From NCBI GenBank assembly GCA_026770585.1, contig MU646436.1:514067-527808 (forward strand): DNA of 13,742 nt, read 5' to 3'. The translations under genes and the position numbers were made by a program. The notes below the pieces were generated by a model. It made no database searches. It saw nothing but the letters and a program-made list of their open reading frames with translations, and was not told the origin of the DNA. The stretch comes from Baffinella frigidus. Its lineage: Eukaryota > Cryptophyceae > Cryptomonadales > Baffinellaceae. Within the stretch, counting starts at the first letter, position 1, and every line of letters starts with the position of its first letter. Shown here piece by piece: positions 6,073 to 12,818 of the stretch.

Positions 6073-6647
6073 ACACAGTTCTGACTTTTGGCGTGTTTCT
6101 TGAGCAATAATACAATAGTTAACTTAAGCACGGTACCTCATAGTGGTGTGCGCAGCCCTCAGCCCTCCAGGATGACCCCCCCCCGCACGCTTTTTCTCTC
6201 CCGCACTCCTCTGACGGTGCTGTGGCTGCTCTTCCACAAGCCCCCTCCCCCCCCCCATCAACTCAAGTGGACACCATAACGTTAGGTAAGGTGCACAGAT
6301 GCCAAAGCGAAGCCCGAACCCCCCCCCAACTGGGTTGAGGGTTGAGGTATGATCACACTGCCGCACTCCGTACTCAGTGCGCACTCAGCTGAGTCCGAGT
6401 GCTCCCGCACTCGGTTTGATCTTGATGCAAAAGTGCGTTGGTATTTAGTGTTTAGTGCTCTTCCACACGGCGCCATCCCCCCTCCTGCCTGCCAGGATCA
6501 CACTCCGGCACTCGTTTGGCTGAACAGCGGTGATCCTGGTGCAAGAGTGGCAGCAGAGAGTGGCTGCGGTCATCTTGCTGCTACCCTCTGAAAAGCGGTC
6601 ATCCTGGAACAGTCTTCGTTTTGGGACCGCAGTCTTCGCAGCTGAGG
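6073..6647. other. Unassigned intron, GCACTC-rich
   Basis: No exon recognised. The word GCACTC/CGCACTC recurs about seven times between 6192 and 6510. CTCTTCCACA and CCAGGAT are each repeated (about 6230 and 6460; 6167 and 6491). Poly-C runs of 7-12 lie near 6178, 6247 and 6320. Confidence 0.4.
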
Positions 6648-6797
6648 TTATCTCAGAAAAGGGATTTTTAAATTCGTTTTCTTAAGTCAACCCCCCTTCA
6701 AATTTGTCAACTTATGCGCAGAGAAAAGAATAAGTTGACGAATTTGTACAGGAATTGACTTAAGAAAACGAATTTAAAAATCCCTTTTCTGAGATAA
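6648..6797. repeat. 150-nt nested hairpin: 43-bp perfect arms plus 17-bp inner arms
   Basis: 6648-6690 and 6755-6797 are perfect reverse complements (outer ends TTATCTCAGAAAAGGG and CCCTTTTCTGAGATAA). Inside, 6699-6715 pairs with 6730-6746 with one mismatch (CAAATTTGTCAACTTAT). The apical loop is 14 nt. Noncoding; it would give a near-perfect RNA stem of about 60 bp. Confidence 0.9.
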
Positions 6798-6918
6798 GAG
6801 GGGGGAGTTCTCGATTCTCCAAGTCATCACTTAGTCCGAGAGTATAATGGCACTTACGCTGTGAACAAAACACGACACCTACCAACCCTCAGAGAGTGGG
6901 ACCAAATCGTCTTTTTCA

Positions 6919-7003
6919 ACCCCCTAAACCCTGAACACTGAACCCTAAACCCCAAACCCCAAACCTTAGACCCTAAACCCGAAACCCGAAACCCGAAACC
7001 CAG
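6919..7003 (+). repeat. Telomere-like array before exon H copy
   Basis: CCCTAAA, CCCTGAA, CCCCAAA and CCCGAAA units run up to the CCCAG acceptor at 7003. Confidence 0.85.
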
Positions 7004-7045
7004 GCCGAGTACTCATCACACTACATGTTCCACTCGACGAAGCCA
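7004..7045 (+). pseudogene. Partial copy of exon H (acceptor edge)
   Basis: Follows AAACCCAG. Reads AEYSSHYMFHSTKP, identical in protein to exon H at 7409. The three base differences (GCC/GCG, TCA/TCG, CCA/CCG) are all synonymous. Similarity ends abruptly after the Pro codon, although the frame stays open for another ~70 codons. Confidence 0.65.
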
Positions 7046-7408
7046 TATATGCCTGAGAGTGCAACCTCTCATTCCCAGACAGATAGTTGCCTGACTGGGC
7101 GTGCAGCAGTCTCGGATAGATGCCTGCCAGTGCAGCAGTCTCAAACGCCATTTGGAGCCAGCCAGTTGGAGCCAACTGGCTGGCTCTGGAGCTCGCCGGA
7201 ATCCGGCGACCTGTGGTACACATCAGGGGTGCGAAACAAAGACGATTTGCTACAACTCTGATGGGTGGTGAATGGTGCCCGTGGTGTACAGGTGCCAGGC
7301 AGATAGATGCCAGGGAGTGCACCAGTCTCAACCGCCCGTGGTGTTGTGTGCTGTGGGCCATGACATTCTCGGACTAATTGGTAATTTGGGGAAACCTGTG
7401 GTGTACAG
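7046..7408. other. Intron with hairpins and GTGGTGTACAG-type repeats
   Basis: 7155-7169 pairs perfectly with 7172-7186 (GAGCCAGCCAGTTGG), followed by the small hairpin CGCCGGAATCCGGCG near 7194. CCTGTGGTACACA, CCCGTGGTGTACAGG and CCTGTGGTGTACAGGC (7210, 7279, 7396) are repeats of the exon H acceptor region. GATAGATGCC and GTGCA-CAGTCTCAA are also duplicated. Confidence 0.5.
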
Positions 7409-7483
7409 GCGGAGTACTCGTCACACTACATGTTCCACTCGACGAAGCCGGTCTCGATGATGGTCCTCAACTCCTTCGCCGAG
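7409..7483 (+). CDS. Exon H: conserved, unrecognised segment
   Basis: Acceptor GGTGTACAG ends at 7408 and donor GAG|GTCTCC follows 7483. The 25 codons (phase 0 both ends) read AEYSSHYMFHSTKPVSMM then VLNSFAE. I recognise no domain. Coding status is supported by the copy at 7004 with only synonymous changes, and by a weaker echo of the donor end near 7638-7665 (VVTSCAEV). Phase 0 fits after candidate exon G. The pyrimidine-rich stretch CTTCTCCTTCATTACCCC follows the donor. Confidence 0.5.
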
Positions 7484-7871
7484 GTCTCCCTTCTCCTTCA
7501 TTACCCCCCCCCCCCCCTTTCTGGAAAACACCTTTATCCAAAAGTCTACCAGCCGAGGACATCGGCCTCTGGTGCACTAGTTGTCGTACCATCAGAAGCT
7601 CTGATTACACTAGTCTTCGTACCACCAGAAGCCGGTCTTGGTTCCCGTCGTCACCTCTTGTGCCGAGGTCATCCTTCCCACGCCAAAAGGGCTCGAAACA
7701 TCCACTTTTGACATCGTTGCCCAGAAACCTCAAGTCATCTACGCCAGAAGTGGCGTAGATAAGATGCCGGTTTTCCCACGATGGTTGACAGGTGCTACAC
7801 TACTAAACGCCAAGCACTAAATACTAAAAACTACATAAACAATTATACACCCTAGTCACTAAAGACCCCCT
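7484..7871. other. Intron with duplicated words and a 10-bp hairpin
   Basis: Poly-C near 7505-7518. ACTAGTTGTCGTACCATCAG and ACTAGTCTTCGTACCACCAG (about 7577, 7609) are a direct repeat. 7638-7675 is a diverged copy of the exon H donor edge. 7737-7746 and 7751-7760 form a perfect hairpin (ATCTACGCCA, loop GAAG). Confidence 0.5.
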
Positions 7872-7955
7872 CTGAAGCAGAAGCCGTCAGAGAAGCTGAA
7901 CCAGGGAGTACTTGTACTCTCGGCGGTTCAACTTCTCTGACGGCTTCTGCTTCAG
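7872..7955. repeat. Inverted duplication of exon I start (31-bp arms, one mismatch)
   Basis: 7872-7902 and 7925-7955 are reverse complements with one mismatch. The left arm contains CAGAAGCCGTCAGAGAAGCT, the same sequence as the start of exon I at 8190-8213 with one change, so both sense and antisense copies of that exon edge lie here. The loop holds the palindromic GAGTAC-TT-GTACTC. Confidence 0.85.
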
Positions 7956-8018
7956 GGGAGAGGGAGGTAGCGTTTTTGACATCAACGGCACACAGTTTCT
8001 CGAAACGTCCCTTAACCT

Positions 8019-8175
8019 CTGAACACTTAATACTCAATACTCAGTACTAAACACTACAAACTAAATACTAAATACTAAATACTAGATACTAAATAAATAT
8101 TAAATACTAAATAATGAATAAATATTAAATACTTAATTAAAATTAAAAACTAGATTCTAAATACCAAATACAAAA
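8019..8175 (+). repeat. AT-rich TACTAAA array
   Basis: Units of (A)TACTAAA with TATTAAA and TACTCAA variants, heptameric like the telomere-like arrays but AT-rich. A shorter stretch of the same type lies at 7803-7860. Both flank exon I-related sequence. Confidence 0.75.
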
Positions 8176-8192
8176 CACACAACCCAAAGCAG

Positions 8193-8270
8193 AAACCGTC
8201 AGAGAAGCTGAACCATCGGGAGTACATGCAATTCCTCGAAACATACCAGGCGTTCCTCGGCGTCAAGAAG
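8193..8270 (+). CDS. Candidate exon I: hydrophilic helical segment
   Basis: After CCCAAAGCAG (ending 8192) 26 codons read KPSEKLNHREYMQFLETYQ then AFLGVKK. It looks helical (HREYMQFLETYQAFL); no family is recognised. The acceptor is AG|A rather than the usual AG|G. The donor is unclear: GGC|GTCAAG lies within the last codons, and the frame stays open to about 8432. Copies of its start at 7872-7955 (both strands) and of CAATTCCTCGAAACATACC near 8000 (GTTTCTCGAAACGTCC) support it as a former or current exon. Confidence 0.4.
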
Positions 8271-9075
8271 ACCAACCCTTTCGTGGTGCCCTCCCTCCCA
8301 CCCAGCGGGCTACAAAGGCATTTCCGGCCCAAATCGGGCCACCTTTCCAACCCTCCCACCTCAATCTACCGTTTCATGGGCCCGCCAACCCTGCCAGCTC
8401 AACTGCGTTGCTGGGTGTCAACAAGTCTACGCTAGATCTGAGGGTGGTCAATCGCAAAAGTCAACTCCCCAGTGCCGCGAGGTCAACTTTTGGAAGAATA
8501 GCCCGTTTTCGGGCTATTCTGCAAGGGTGTCAACTTATTATTGCTCCCGGTCACGTCTAAAGTAGCCAACCCTTTCGTGGTCCCGCGAACCCTCCCGACG
8601 AAACTGTTTGCGCATCCTTTCAAGTGATTTGTTTGATCGTGTGGGGAGTGAAGTGTTCCGACCCTATCGTGGTCTCCTTCCCCCTCAACTGGTTCGATCC
8701 TCTGGTGAAATTACTTGAAGTCAAGCCCTTTCGTGGTGCCCGCCAACCCTCCCACCTCAATTAACCCTTTCGTGGTCCCAAGACCCCCCCCCAATGAAAA
8801 TGTTGCGCAACTTTCCAAGTTAAGTTGACATTGTTTCAAGCGTTTTAGGTTGGCGATTTGTTCCAGGGGGGGTATTTGACCCGCAATGTTCACTGCACGC
8901 ACTCTGTTTCCTCCTGCTACACGTTCCGACACACATTCTGTGAAACTCGACAACGGCTGTGGGTTACCTACACCAACGGCCGTGGGTCATCTTTGCAAAG
9001 GAACTTTACAAATGGTTAACTTAACTTTACAAAGGGTTAACTTGAACCCTTTGTTAACTTTACGGCGCGTCGCAG
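8271..9075. other. Intron with dispersed CCCTTTCGTGGT repeat and hairpins
   Basis: AACCCTTTCGTGGTGCCC-type words occur near 8275, 8570, 8660 (CCCTATCGTGG), 8724 and 8763, several followed by CCAACCCTCCCACC or similar. 8495-8505 and 8510-8520 form a perfect 11-bp hairpin with a TTTT loop. GGTCAAC/GTCAACTT is frequent (8427, 8460, 8482, 8529). ACAAAGGGTTAAC near 9032 faces AACCCTTTGT near 9048. No exon recognised. Confidence 0.45.
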
Positions 9076-9149
9076 GATTGGTCAAAGCGGGAACAGCAGT
9101 GGATGGCAGACCCTGAAACTCTCGAACAGTACAAGCTCGACCACCCCGG
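9076..9149 (+). CDS. Exon J: charged segment, donor edge multiplied
   Basis: Acceptor GCGTCGCAG ends at 9075; donor CCGG|GTAAAC follows 9149. The 74 nt (phase 0 in, phase 2 out) read DWSKREQQWMADPETLEQYK then LDHPG. No domain recognised; the composition is charged and helical. The two trailing bases join exon K to restore Gly and give HPG-FDPEN. The second half and donor are repeated three or four times downstream, all keeping the reading frame; the only coding differences are CTC/CTG and CTC/CTT, both synonymous. Those later copies lack the acceptor and first half. Confidence 0.55.
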
Positions 9150-9198
9150 GTAAACCCTACACCCTAAACGCTAAACCCTGAACCCCACACCCCAAACC

Positions 9199-9230
<32 letters not shown>

Positions 9231-9468
9231 ACCCTGAAACTCTGGAACAGTACAAGCTCGACCACCCCGGGTAAACCCCAAACCCTACACCCTAAAACCA
9301 ACCCCCTAAATTCCAAACCCTAAACCCTAAACCCTAAGCCCTGAGCCCTAAACCCTTTACCCTCAACCCTCAACCCTGAAGCCTGAAACTCTCGAACAGT
9401 ACAAGCTCGACCACCCCGGGTAAACCCTACACCCTAAACGCTAAACCCTGAACCCCAAACCCCAAACC

Positions 9469-9514
<46 letters not shown>

Positions 9515-9672
9515 ACCCTGAAACTCTGGAACAGTACAAGCTTGACCACCCCGGGTAAACCCCAACACCCTAAACCCTAAACCCCAACCCCTAAATTCTA
9601 AACCCTAAACCCTAAAACCTGAACCCGAAACCCGAAACCCTGAACCCTAAACCCACAATCTCGACCACCCCG
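9150..9672 (+). repeat. Higher-order repeat: telomere-like arrays plus exon J donor copies
   Basis: CCTGAAACTCTSGAACAGTA followed by CAAGCTCGACCACCCCGG recurs at about 9232, 9382 and 9516, and as a remnant (CTCGACCACCCCGGGT) at 9660, separated by CCCTAAA/CCCTCAA arrays. Copies 1 and 3 share CTC and the following CCCTACACCCTAAACGC; copies 2 and 4 share CTG and a CCCCTAAATTC word. The repeating unit is thus a dimer of about 270-285 bp. Confidence 0.85.
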
Positions 9673-10162
9673 GGTGCGAACCCCCACCCAGTCGCTACCT
9701 CTTGAGGAAACCCGCAACGGGGGGGGTGGGTCTCGCGGGCGGCGGAGCTCCTCTCTCGACCCTACACCCTACACCCTACACCCTACACCCTCACCCCTAC
9801 ACCCTACACCCTACACCCTAAACCCTAGACCTAAACCTAAGACCCCCTCTCTCAGTTGAACCCCGGGTGAGCCGCCTGCGAACCCCAAACCCAAACCTTA
9901 AACCCTGCCCCCTCACCCCCTAAACCCTAAACCCTGAACCCTGAACCCTGAACCCTAAACACTAAACCCTAAACGCTGAACACTCAGCCCTAATCCCCGA
10001 ACCCCAAATACTCAACCCGCAACCTAAGGTGTCTCAGGCTTTGCTGGGCTCCATCGAAAACGTCTTGTTGCCAACGCCCTGCGACTTTGCTGGAATGTGA
10101 CTTGTTGCCAAAGCTCGCGACCGCGTACTTGAACCTTGCGTTCAAGTGTCCGCTTGCATCAG
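9673..10162 (+). repeat. Telomere-like arrays and unassigned intron
   Basis: CCCTACA units dominate 9760-9815 and degenerate CCCTAAA/CCCTGAA units 9816-10025. An echo of the CCCCGGGTGAGC-TGCGAACCCC phrase occurs near 9862. 10026-10162 holds a duplicated CTTGTTGCCAA and no recognised exon. Confidence 0.7.
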
Positions 10163-10252
10163 GTCGGAGTGACTTTGGAGGTTGGAGTGACTTTTGAAGT
10201 TGGAGTGACTTTTGATGTTGGAGTGACTTTTGAGGTTGGAGTGACTTTTGAG
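10163..10252 (+). repeat. 18-bp minisatellite, five units
   Basis: Five exact-length units GTTGGAGTGACTTTTGAG (first one GTCGGAGTGACTTTGGAG) differing at one or two positions. In one frame it reads VGVTFE repeated. It lies 10 nt before the acceptor of exon K, so in this model it forms the intron's 3' end rather than protein. Confidence 0.9.
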
Positions 10253-10262
10253 TGCCCGGCAG

Positions 10263-10305
10263 GTTTGACCCAGAGAACTACGACGACTCAGTCTACTCCC
10301 GTCCG
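10263..10305 (+). CDS. Exon K: short acidic exon
   Basis: Acceptor TGCCCGGCAG ends at 10262; donor CCG|GTACAT follows 10305. One base completes Gly from exon J, then 14 codons read FDPENYDDSVYSRP. It is phase-consistent with J before and L after. No domain recognised. An alternative is read-through of a different frame, which joins the VGVTFE minisatellite to a 110-codon ORF (10136-10468); I prefer the spliced reading because of the AG|G acceptor and phase fit. Confidence 0.4.
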
Positions 10306-10588
10306 GTACATCCCCCGACATATCACACATTTGTTGCGCACCGAAGTCAATTGTCCCACACAGCGGACTACAAAAGAATTTCGTGAATCACTCACCTCAA
10401 GGCTCAAGGACCTACCTAGGACCTGTATCGAGAGCACGAAAGATGAAGAAGAAGAATTTCGTGAATAACCCGTAAGTGGATAATCCTGAGGACCCTAAGG
10501 TAGGCAATCCGTACCGAAATAGGGTTGTTCCTACAGACATCCTAACCGAACCATGTTCAGAACCGGCCAGAAAATCCCTCGTGAACGC
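10306..10588. other. Unassigned intron
   Basis: GGACTACAAAAGAATTTCGTGA near 10363 and AGAAGAATTTCGTGAATAA near 10449 are related words. CCTAAGGTAGGCAATCCGTA near 10492 resembles the CCTA-GGTAGG arms of the hairpin at 11881. No exon recognised. Confidence 0.35.
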
Positions 10589-10608
10589 CCGCGTGACCGG
10601 TCACGCGG
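10589..10608. repeat. 20-bp perfect palindrome, family copy 3
   Basis: CCGCGTGACCGGTCACGCGG, with the same right flank as copy 1 extending about 40 nt to GTGACTGCCTT. The left flank TCGTGAACGCC is the complement of GGCGTTCACGA beside copy 2. Confidence 0.8.
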
Positions 10609-10689
10609 ACGCCGAAGCCAACTGTCCGAGGTGACTGCCTTGCGTTGTACTGGTAGCCCGCTGTGTGGAGGAGGCTCCCGGTCTAGTTC

Positions 10690-11035
10690 TAAACCCTAAA
10701 CCCTAAACCCTAAACCTGAACCCTTAAACCCTACACCGTAAAACCTAAACCCTAAACCCTAACCCGCGCCCGGTCTAGTCATCGTCCCGGTGCCAAACCT
10801 GCCTCGTTTAGTCAACCGCCGTGCGAATCTCTGCGTACAACGCGTTTAGTCAACCAGCCCCGAAACTCTAAACCCTCAACCCTCAACCCTCAACCTTCAA
10901 CCTCAAACCACTGCTTCCAGGCGCTTCTGAATTTCAAGTACAGCCGTCAGAGTCTCTGCGTACAAAACATTGAGTCAACCTGGGCTGGTGGCCTAAACCC
11001 TAAACACTTAAGACCTTAAACCCGAAACCCTCAAC
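10690..11035 (+). repeat. Telomere-like arrays with duplicated intron words and an exon L remnant
   Basis: CCCTAAA arrays at 10690-10768, 10868-10915 and 10990-11035. AATCTCTGCGTACAACGCG-TTTAGTCAACC and GAGTCTCTGCGTACAAAACA-TGAGTCAACC are a direct repeat (about 10827, 10952). CTTCCAG|GCGCTTC at 10914-10927 copies the acceptor edge of exon L. Confidence 0.7.
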
Positions 11036-11038
11036 CAG

Positions 11039-11104
11039 GCGCTTCCGAAGGAGCAAGCGTACATGGATTTCCTGATAGCAGTCATTGCCGAACTCCGCTC
11101 TAAG
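11039..11104 (+). CDS. Exon L: helix with short apolar core
   Basis: Acceptor CTCAACCAG ends at 11038; donor AAG|GTCGTT follows 11104. The 22 codons (phase 0 both ends) read ALPKEQAYMDFLIAVIAE then LRSK. The FLIAVIAEL core superficially recalls the end of S6 in TRP-like channels (LLNxLIAxM), but no other channel helices are visible nearby, so I do not call it one. The donor half recurs at 11345-11384 (GVIAELPSK), and the donor flank words recur again near 11572, so this exon's 3' edge was multiplied downstream. Confidence 0.5.
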
Positions 11105-11114
11105 GTCGTTCTTT

Positions 11115-11344
11115 GCAAACCCTAAACCCAAAAACCCAAACCCTAAACCCTGAACCCTAAATACTAAACCCTAAATCCTCAACCCAAAATTTTAACCCTA
11201 AACCCAAACCTTGAACCCTAAACCCAAACCTTGAACCCTAAACCCAAACCTAACCCTAAAACTAGAACCCTTAACCCTTAACCCCAAACCCCAAACTCGA
11301 TACCCCAAACCCGCTACCCGAAACCCGAAATTCGAAACACCAAA
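11115..11344 (+). repeat. Telomere-like array
   Basis: Degenerate CCCTAAA, CCCAAAC, CCTTGAA and CCCGAAA units, including a direct repeat of AACCCTAAACCCAAACCTTG at 11195-11255. The reverse strand gives artefactual GFRVWGLG-type ORFs. Confidence 0.85.
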
Positions 11345-11384
11345 GGATGTCTTCATCGGAGTGATTGCTGAACTCCCCTCCAAG
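11345..11384 (+). pseudogene. Partial copy of exon L (donor edge)
   Basis: Reads DVFIGVIAELPSK followed by GTTGTC, against DFLIAVIAELRSK and GTCGTT in exon L. Four of the eight changed codons are synonymous; it has more protein changes than the other copies. Confidence 0.55.
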
Positions 11385-11640
11385 GTTGTCCCTAACCCTA
11401 CACTCAAACCCAGAATCGTCCCTGTTATTACTGTGCAGTTTTTGGTTTAGGGTGTAGGGTTTGAGGGTTTAGGGCAGGGGCGATTCTCCAGAATCGTCCC
11501 TAACTCTACACCCAAACCCCTCAACCCCACACCGAATTCCGTTTGTGCATGTTTCCATGTACACATGAAACAAGGTCGTCCCTAACCCGACACCCAACCC
11601 CATAAACCCCACTCCGGATCCCGTTTGTGCATGTTTCCTG
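11385..11640. repeat. Intron block with inverted telomere-like segment
   Basis: AGAATCGTCCCTG at 11412-11424 is mirrored by 11475-11487 with one mismatch, and a direct copy follows at 11489. Between the arms, 11445-11474 carries TTTAGGG/TGTAGGG units, the only stretch where the G-rich telomere-like strand is on +. CCGTTTGTGCATGTTTCC is duplicated (about 11539, 11620). Confidence 0.75.
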
Positions 11641-11832
11641 TTACAAATGAAACATTATGGCGCGTGACAATGGCTCCAATTTCTGACGTTTGGCTTGTTT
11701 CCTGGGAAAGAATCTCAGAACGAAATTTGGAAAATTCCCAGTTGTGGCCTGGCGTGGTTCCCCGATCTGGTTTAGTTTTTTCAAAGGAGGGAGCCCCAAC
11801 CTTCGTTTCTGATTTGTGATTTGGCGTTGCAG
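11641..11832. other. Intron tail before the exon M copy
   Basis: An open + frame of 64 codons (11625-11819) resembles no known protein. A pyrimidine stretch is absent, but TTGGCGTTGCAG gives an AG|G acceptor at 11832. Confidence 0.3.
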
Positions 11833-11862
11833 GTTGACAAGAAAGGGATCCTGTGGGACTCC
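11833..11862 (+). pseudogene. Partial copy of exon M (acceptor edge)
   Basis: Reads VDKKGILWD, identical in protein to exon M at 12254. Three codons differ, all synonymous (AAG/AAA, AAA/AAG, CTG/TTG). A TAA stop follows within four codons, just before the foldback at 11881. Confidence 0.65.
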
Positions 11863-11880
11863 CTACACTAATGGGGTAAC

Positions 11881-12022
11881 GGCCTGAAAATGGGGTAGTT
11901 AGGCATACGGGATTGCCTAGGACCTCCTACCGTAGGCAGAGACTTTTTGGTCCTAGGATCCCTCGGCCTACGGTAGGAGGTCCTAGGCAATGCCGTATGC
12001 CTAACTACCCCATTTTCAGGCC
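11881..12022. repeat. Foldback element: 57-bp arms with one mismatch, 28-nt loop
   Basis: 11881-11937 and 11966-12022 are reverse complements over 57 bp with a single mismatch (begins GGCCTGAAAATGGGGTAGTT). The loop contains the palindromic TCCTAGGA and ends GGATCCCTCG. The core CCTAC-CGTAGG is shared with the foldback at 162-268. No ORF. It separates the two copies of exon M. Confidence 0.92.
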
Positions 12023-12109
12023 ATTAGCCTATGAACACGGCCGTGGATTCTAGCTGCCCTGAAATCCGTCAGGTGTTCGATTAATCAAAAACGCGAATCG
12101 GGGAAGCCT

Positions 12110-12244
12110 AGCTCTGCCTCATTCACGTTGACCGACTTTTCTCAAGTTGACACGCTGGGTTCGCGGTACAAACCCGTCAACTTTGGAGCTGAAAAGCGCC
12201 CGGGCCCACCAAATTGGCGAGACCAAATAGACTGAGACAGAGCT
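12110..12244 (+). mobile_element. MITE-like element, copy 3
   Basis: Starts AGCTCTGCCTCATTC and ends AGACTGAGACAGAGCT, so the termini are imperfect inverted repeats of about 16 bp. The core matches copies 1 and 2. It ends nine bases before the acceptor (GGGGAGCAG, AG at 12252-12253) of exon M, so the element supplies part of the intron's 3' end. Confidence 0.75.
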
Positions 12245-12253
12245 GGGGAGCAG

Positions 12254-12351
12254 GTTGACAAAAAGGGGATCTTGTGGGACTACAAGGCTGTGAAGGCGCT
12301 ACCCCTCATTGGAATCGACGGGGTCCCGGTTGTCGACGACAGCAAAATGGA
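12254..12351 (+). CDS. Exon M: conserved exon beside a MITE-like element
   Basis: Acceptor GGGAGCAG ends at 12253; donor GGA|GTAAGC, close to the GTAAGT consensus, follows 12351. The 98 nt (phase 0 in, phase 2 out) read VDKKGILWDYKAVKALPLIG then IDGVPVVDDSKM plus two bases. Joined to exon N the codon is restored and gives KMEFDGIED. No domain recognised; the GIDGVPVVDD stretch looks like a beta-turn-beta segment. A partial copy with only synonymous differences lies 421 nt upstream. This is the best-bounded exon of the C-terminal part. Confidence 0.62.
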
Positions 12352-12385
12352 GTAAGCCCACCGCCATTGTTTAAGTTGCCACCTT

Positions 12386-12480
12386 GAAGTTGACGAGCTT
12401 TTTGAAAGTTGACACACCGCGTGGAAGTTGACAAATCGCGTCGAAGTTGACACGCTGCGTCGAAGTTGACACATGCCGCC
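12386..12480 (+). repeat. 19-bp minisatellite with AAGTTGAC core, five units
   Basis: Units start at 12386, 12405, 12424, 12443 and 12462, each 19 nt with invariant AAGTTGAC at positions 2-9 and a variable GCGTC-like tail. A degenerate half-unit (TTAAGTTGCCACC) precedes it. It lies in the intron after exon M. Confidence 0.9.
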
Positions 12481-12776
12481 GCGACTATTGACCGACTAGA
12501 GCTCTGTGCAGAGAAGTTGGCCACTGAAACAATTAAAAAATGGTAACAGTTGACGGTAAATGGTTTTACGATAATTGATTTATTCCTTTTACCATCATAT
12601 ATTTATCATTTCGGCGGCGAACTTTTATGCACAGCGCTCCGAGCGTTGTCCTGGTTCTAACCCTGGCCATCTGTCCGCCGCGTCAAAGTTGAAATGTGCT
12701 GCCCCCGACTATTGACGGTTAATTTGGCAATCACGTTTTTTTTCCTGGTACTAATCATGGCCATCTGTCCCGGCAG
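12481..12776. other. Intron tail with duplicated branch-like block
   Basis: CCTGGTTCTAACCCTGGCCA at 12650-12669 and CCTGGTACTAATCATGGCCA at 12743-12762 are a direct repeat, each followed by TCTGTCC. TACTAAT resembles the TACTAAC branch-point consensus and lies about 22 nt before the exon N acceptor. The block between is AT-rich (12540-12610) with no exon. Confidence 0.5.
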
Positions 12777-12818
12777 GTTTGATGGGATCGAGGACGTGGT
12801 GGACCCTGGGTGGATCGG
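12777..12818 (+). CDS. Exon N: short acidic exon
   Basis: Acceptor TGTCCCGGCAG ends at 12776; donor CGG|GTGAAC follows 12818. The first base completes Glu from exon M; then FDGIEDVVDPGWI and two bases of Gly. The phase fits both M before and O after (GG+G). Its first residues (FDxxE/D) and its CCCGGCAG acceptor resemble exon K, so the two exons may be related by duplication. No domain recognised. Confidence 0.5.

Noticed and set aside
6648-6797. Bacterial-type terminator or attenuator
   Set aside because: Arms are far too long and the context is eukaryotic intron; treated as an inverted repeat instead.
10136-10468. 110-codon ORF as a stand-alone gene
   Set aside because: Composed of the VGVTFE minisatellite plus an unrelated tail; the AG|G acceptor and phase fit of exon K explain the region better.
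11039-11104. TRP-type ion channel S6 segment (FLIAVIAEL)
   Set aside because: Only one short apolar core in an otherwise hydrophilic chain and no other channel helices or pore motif in neighbouring exons.
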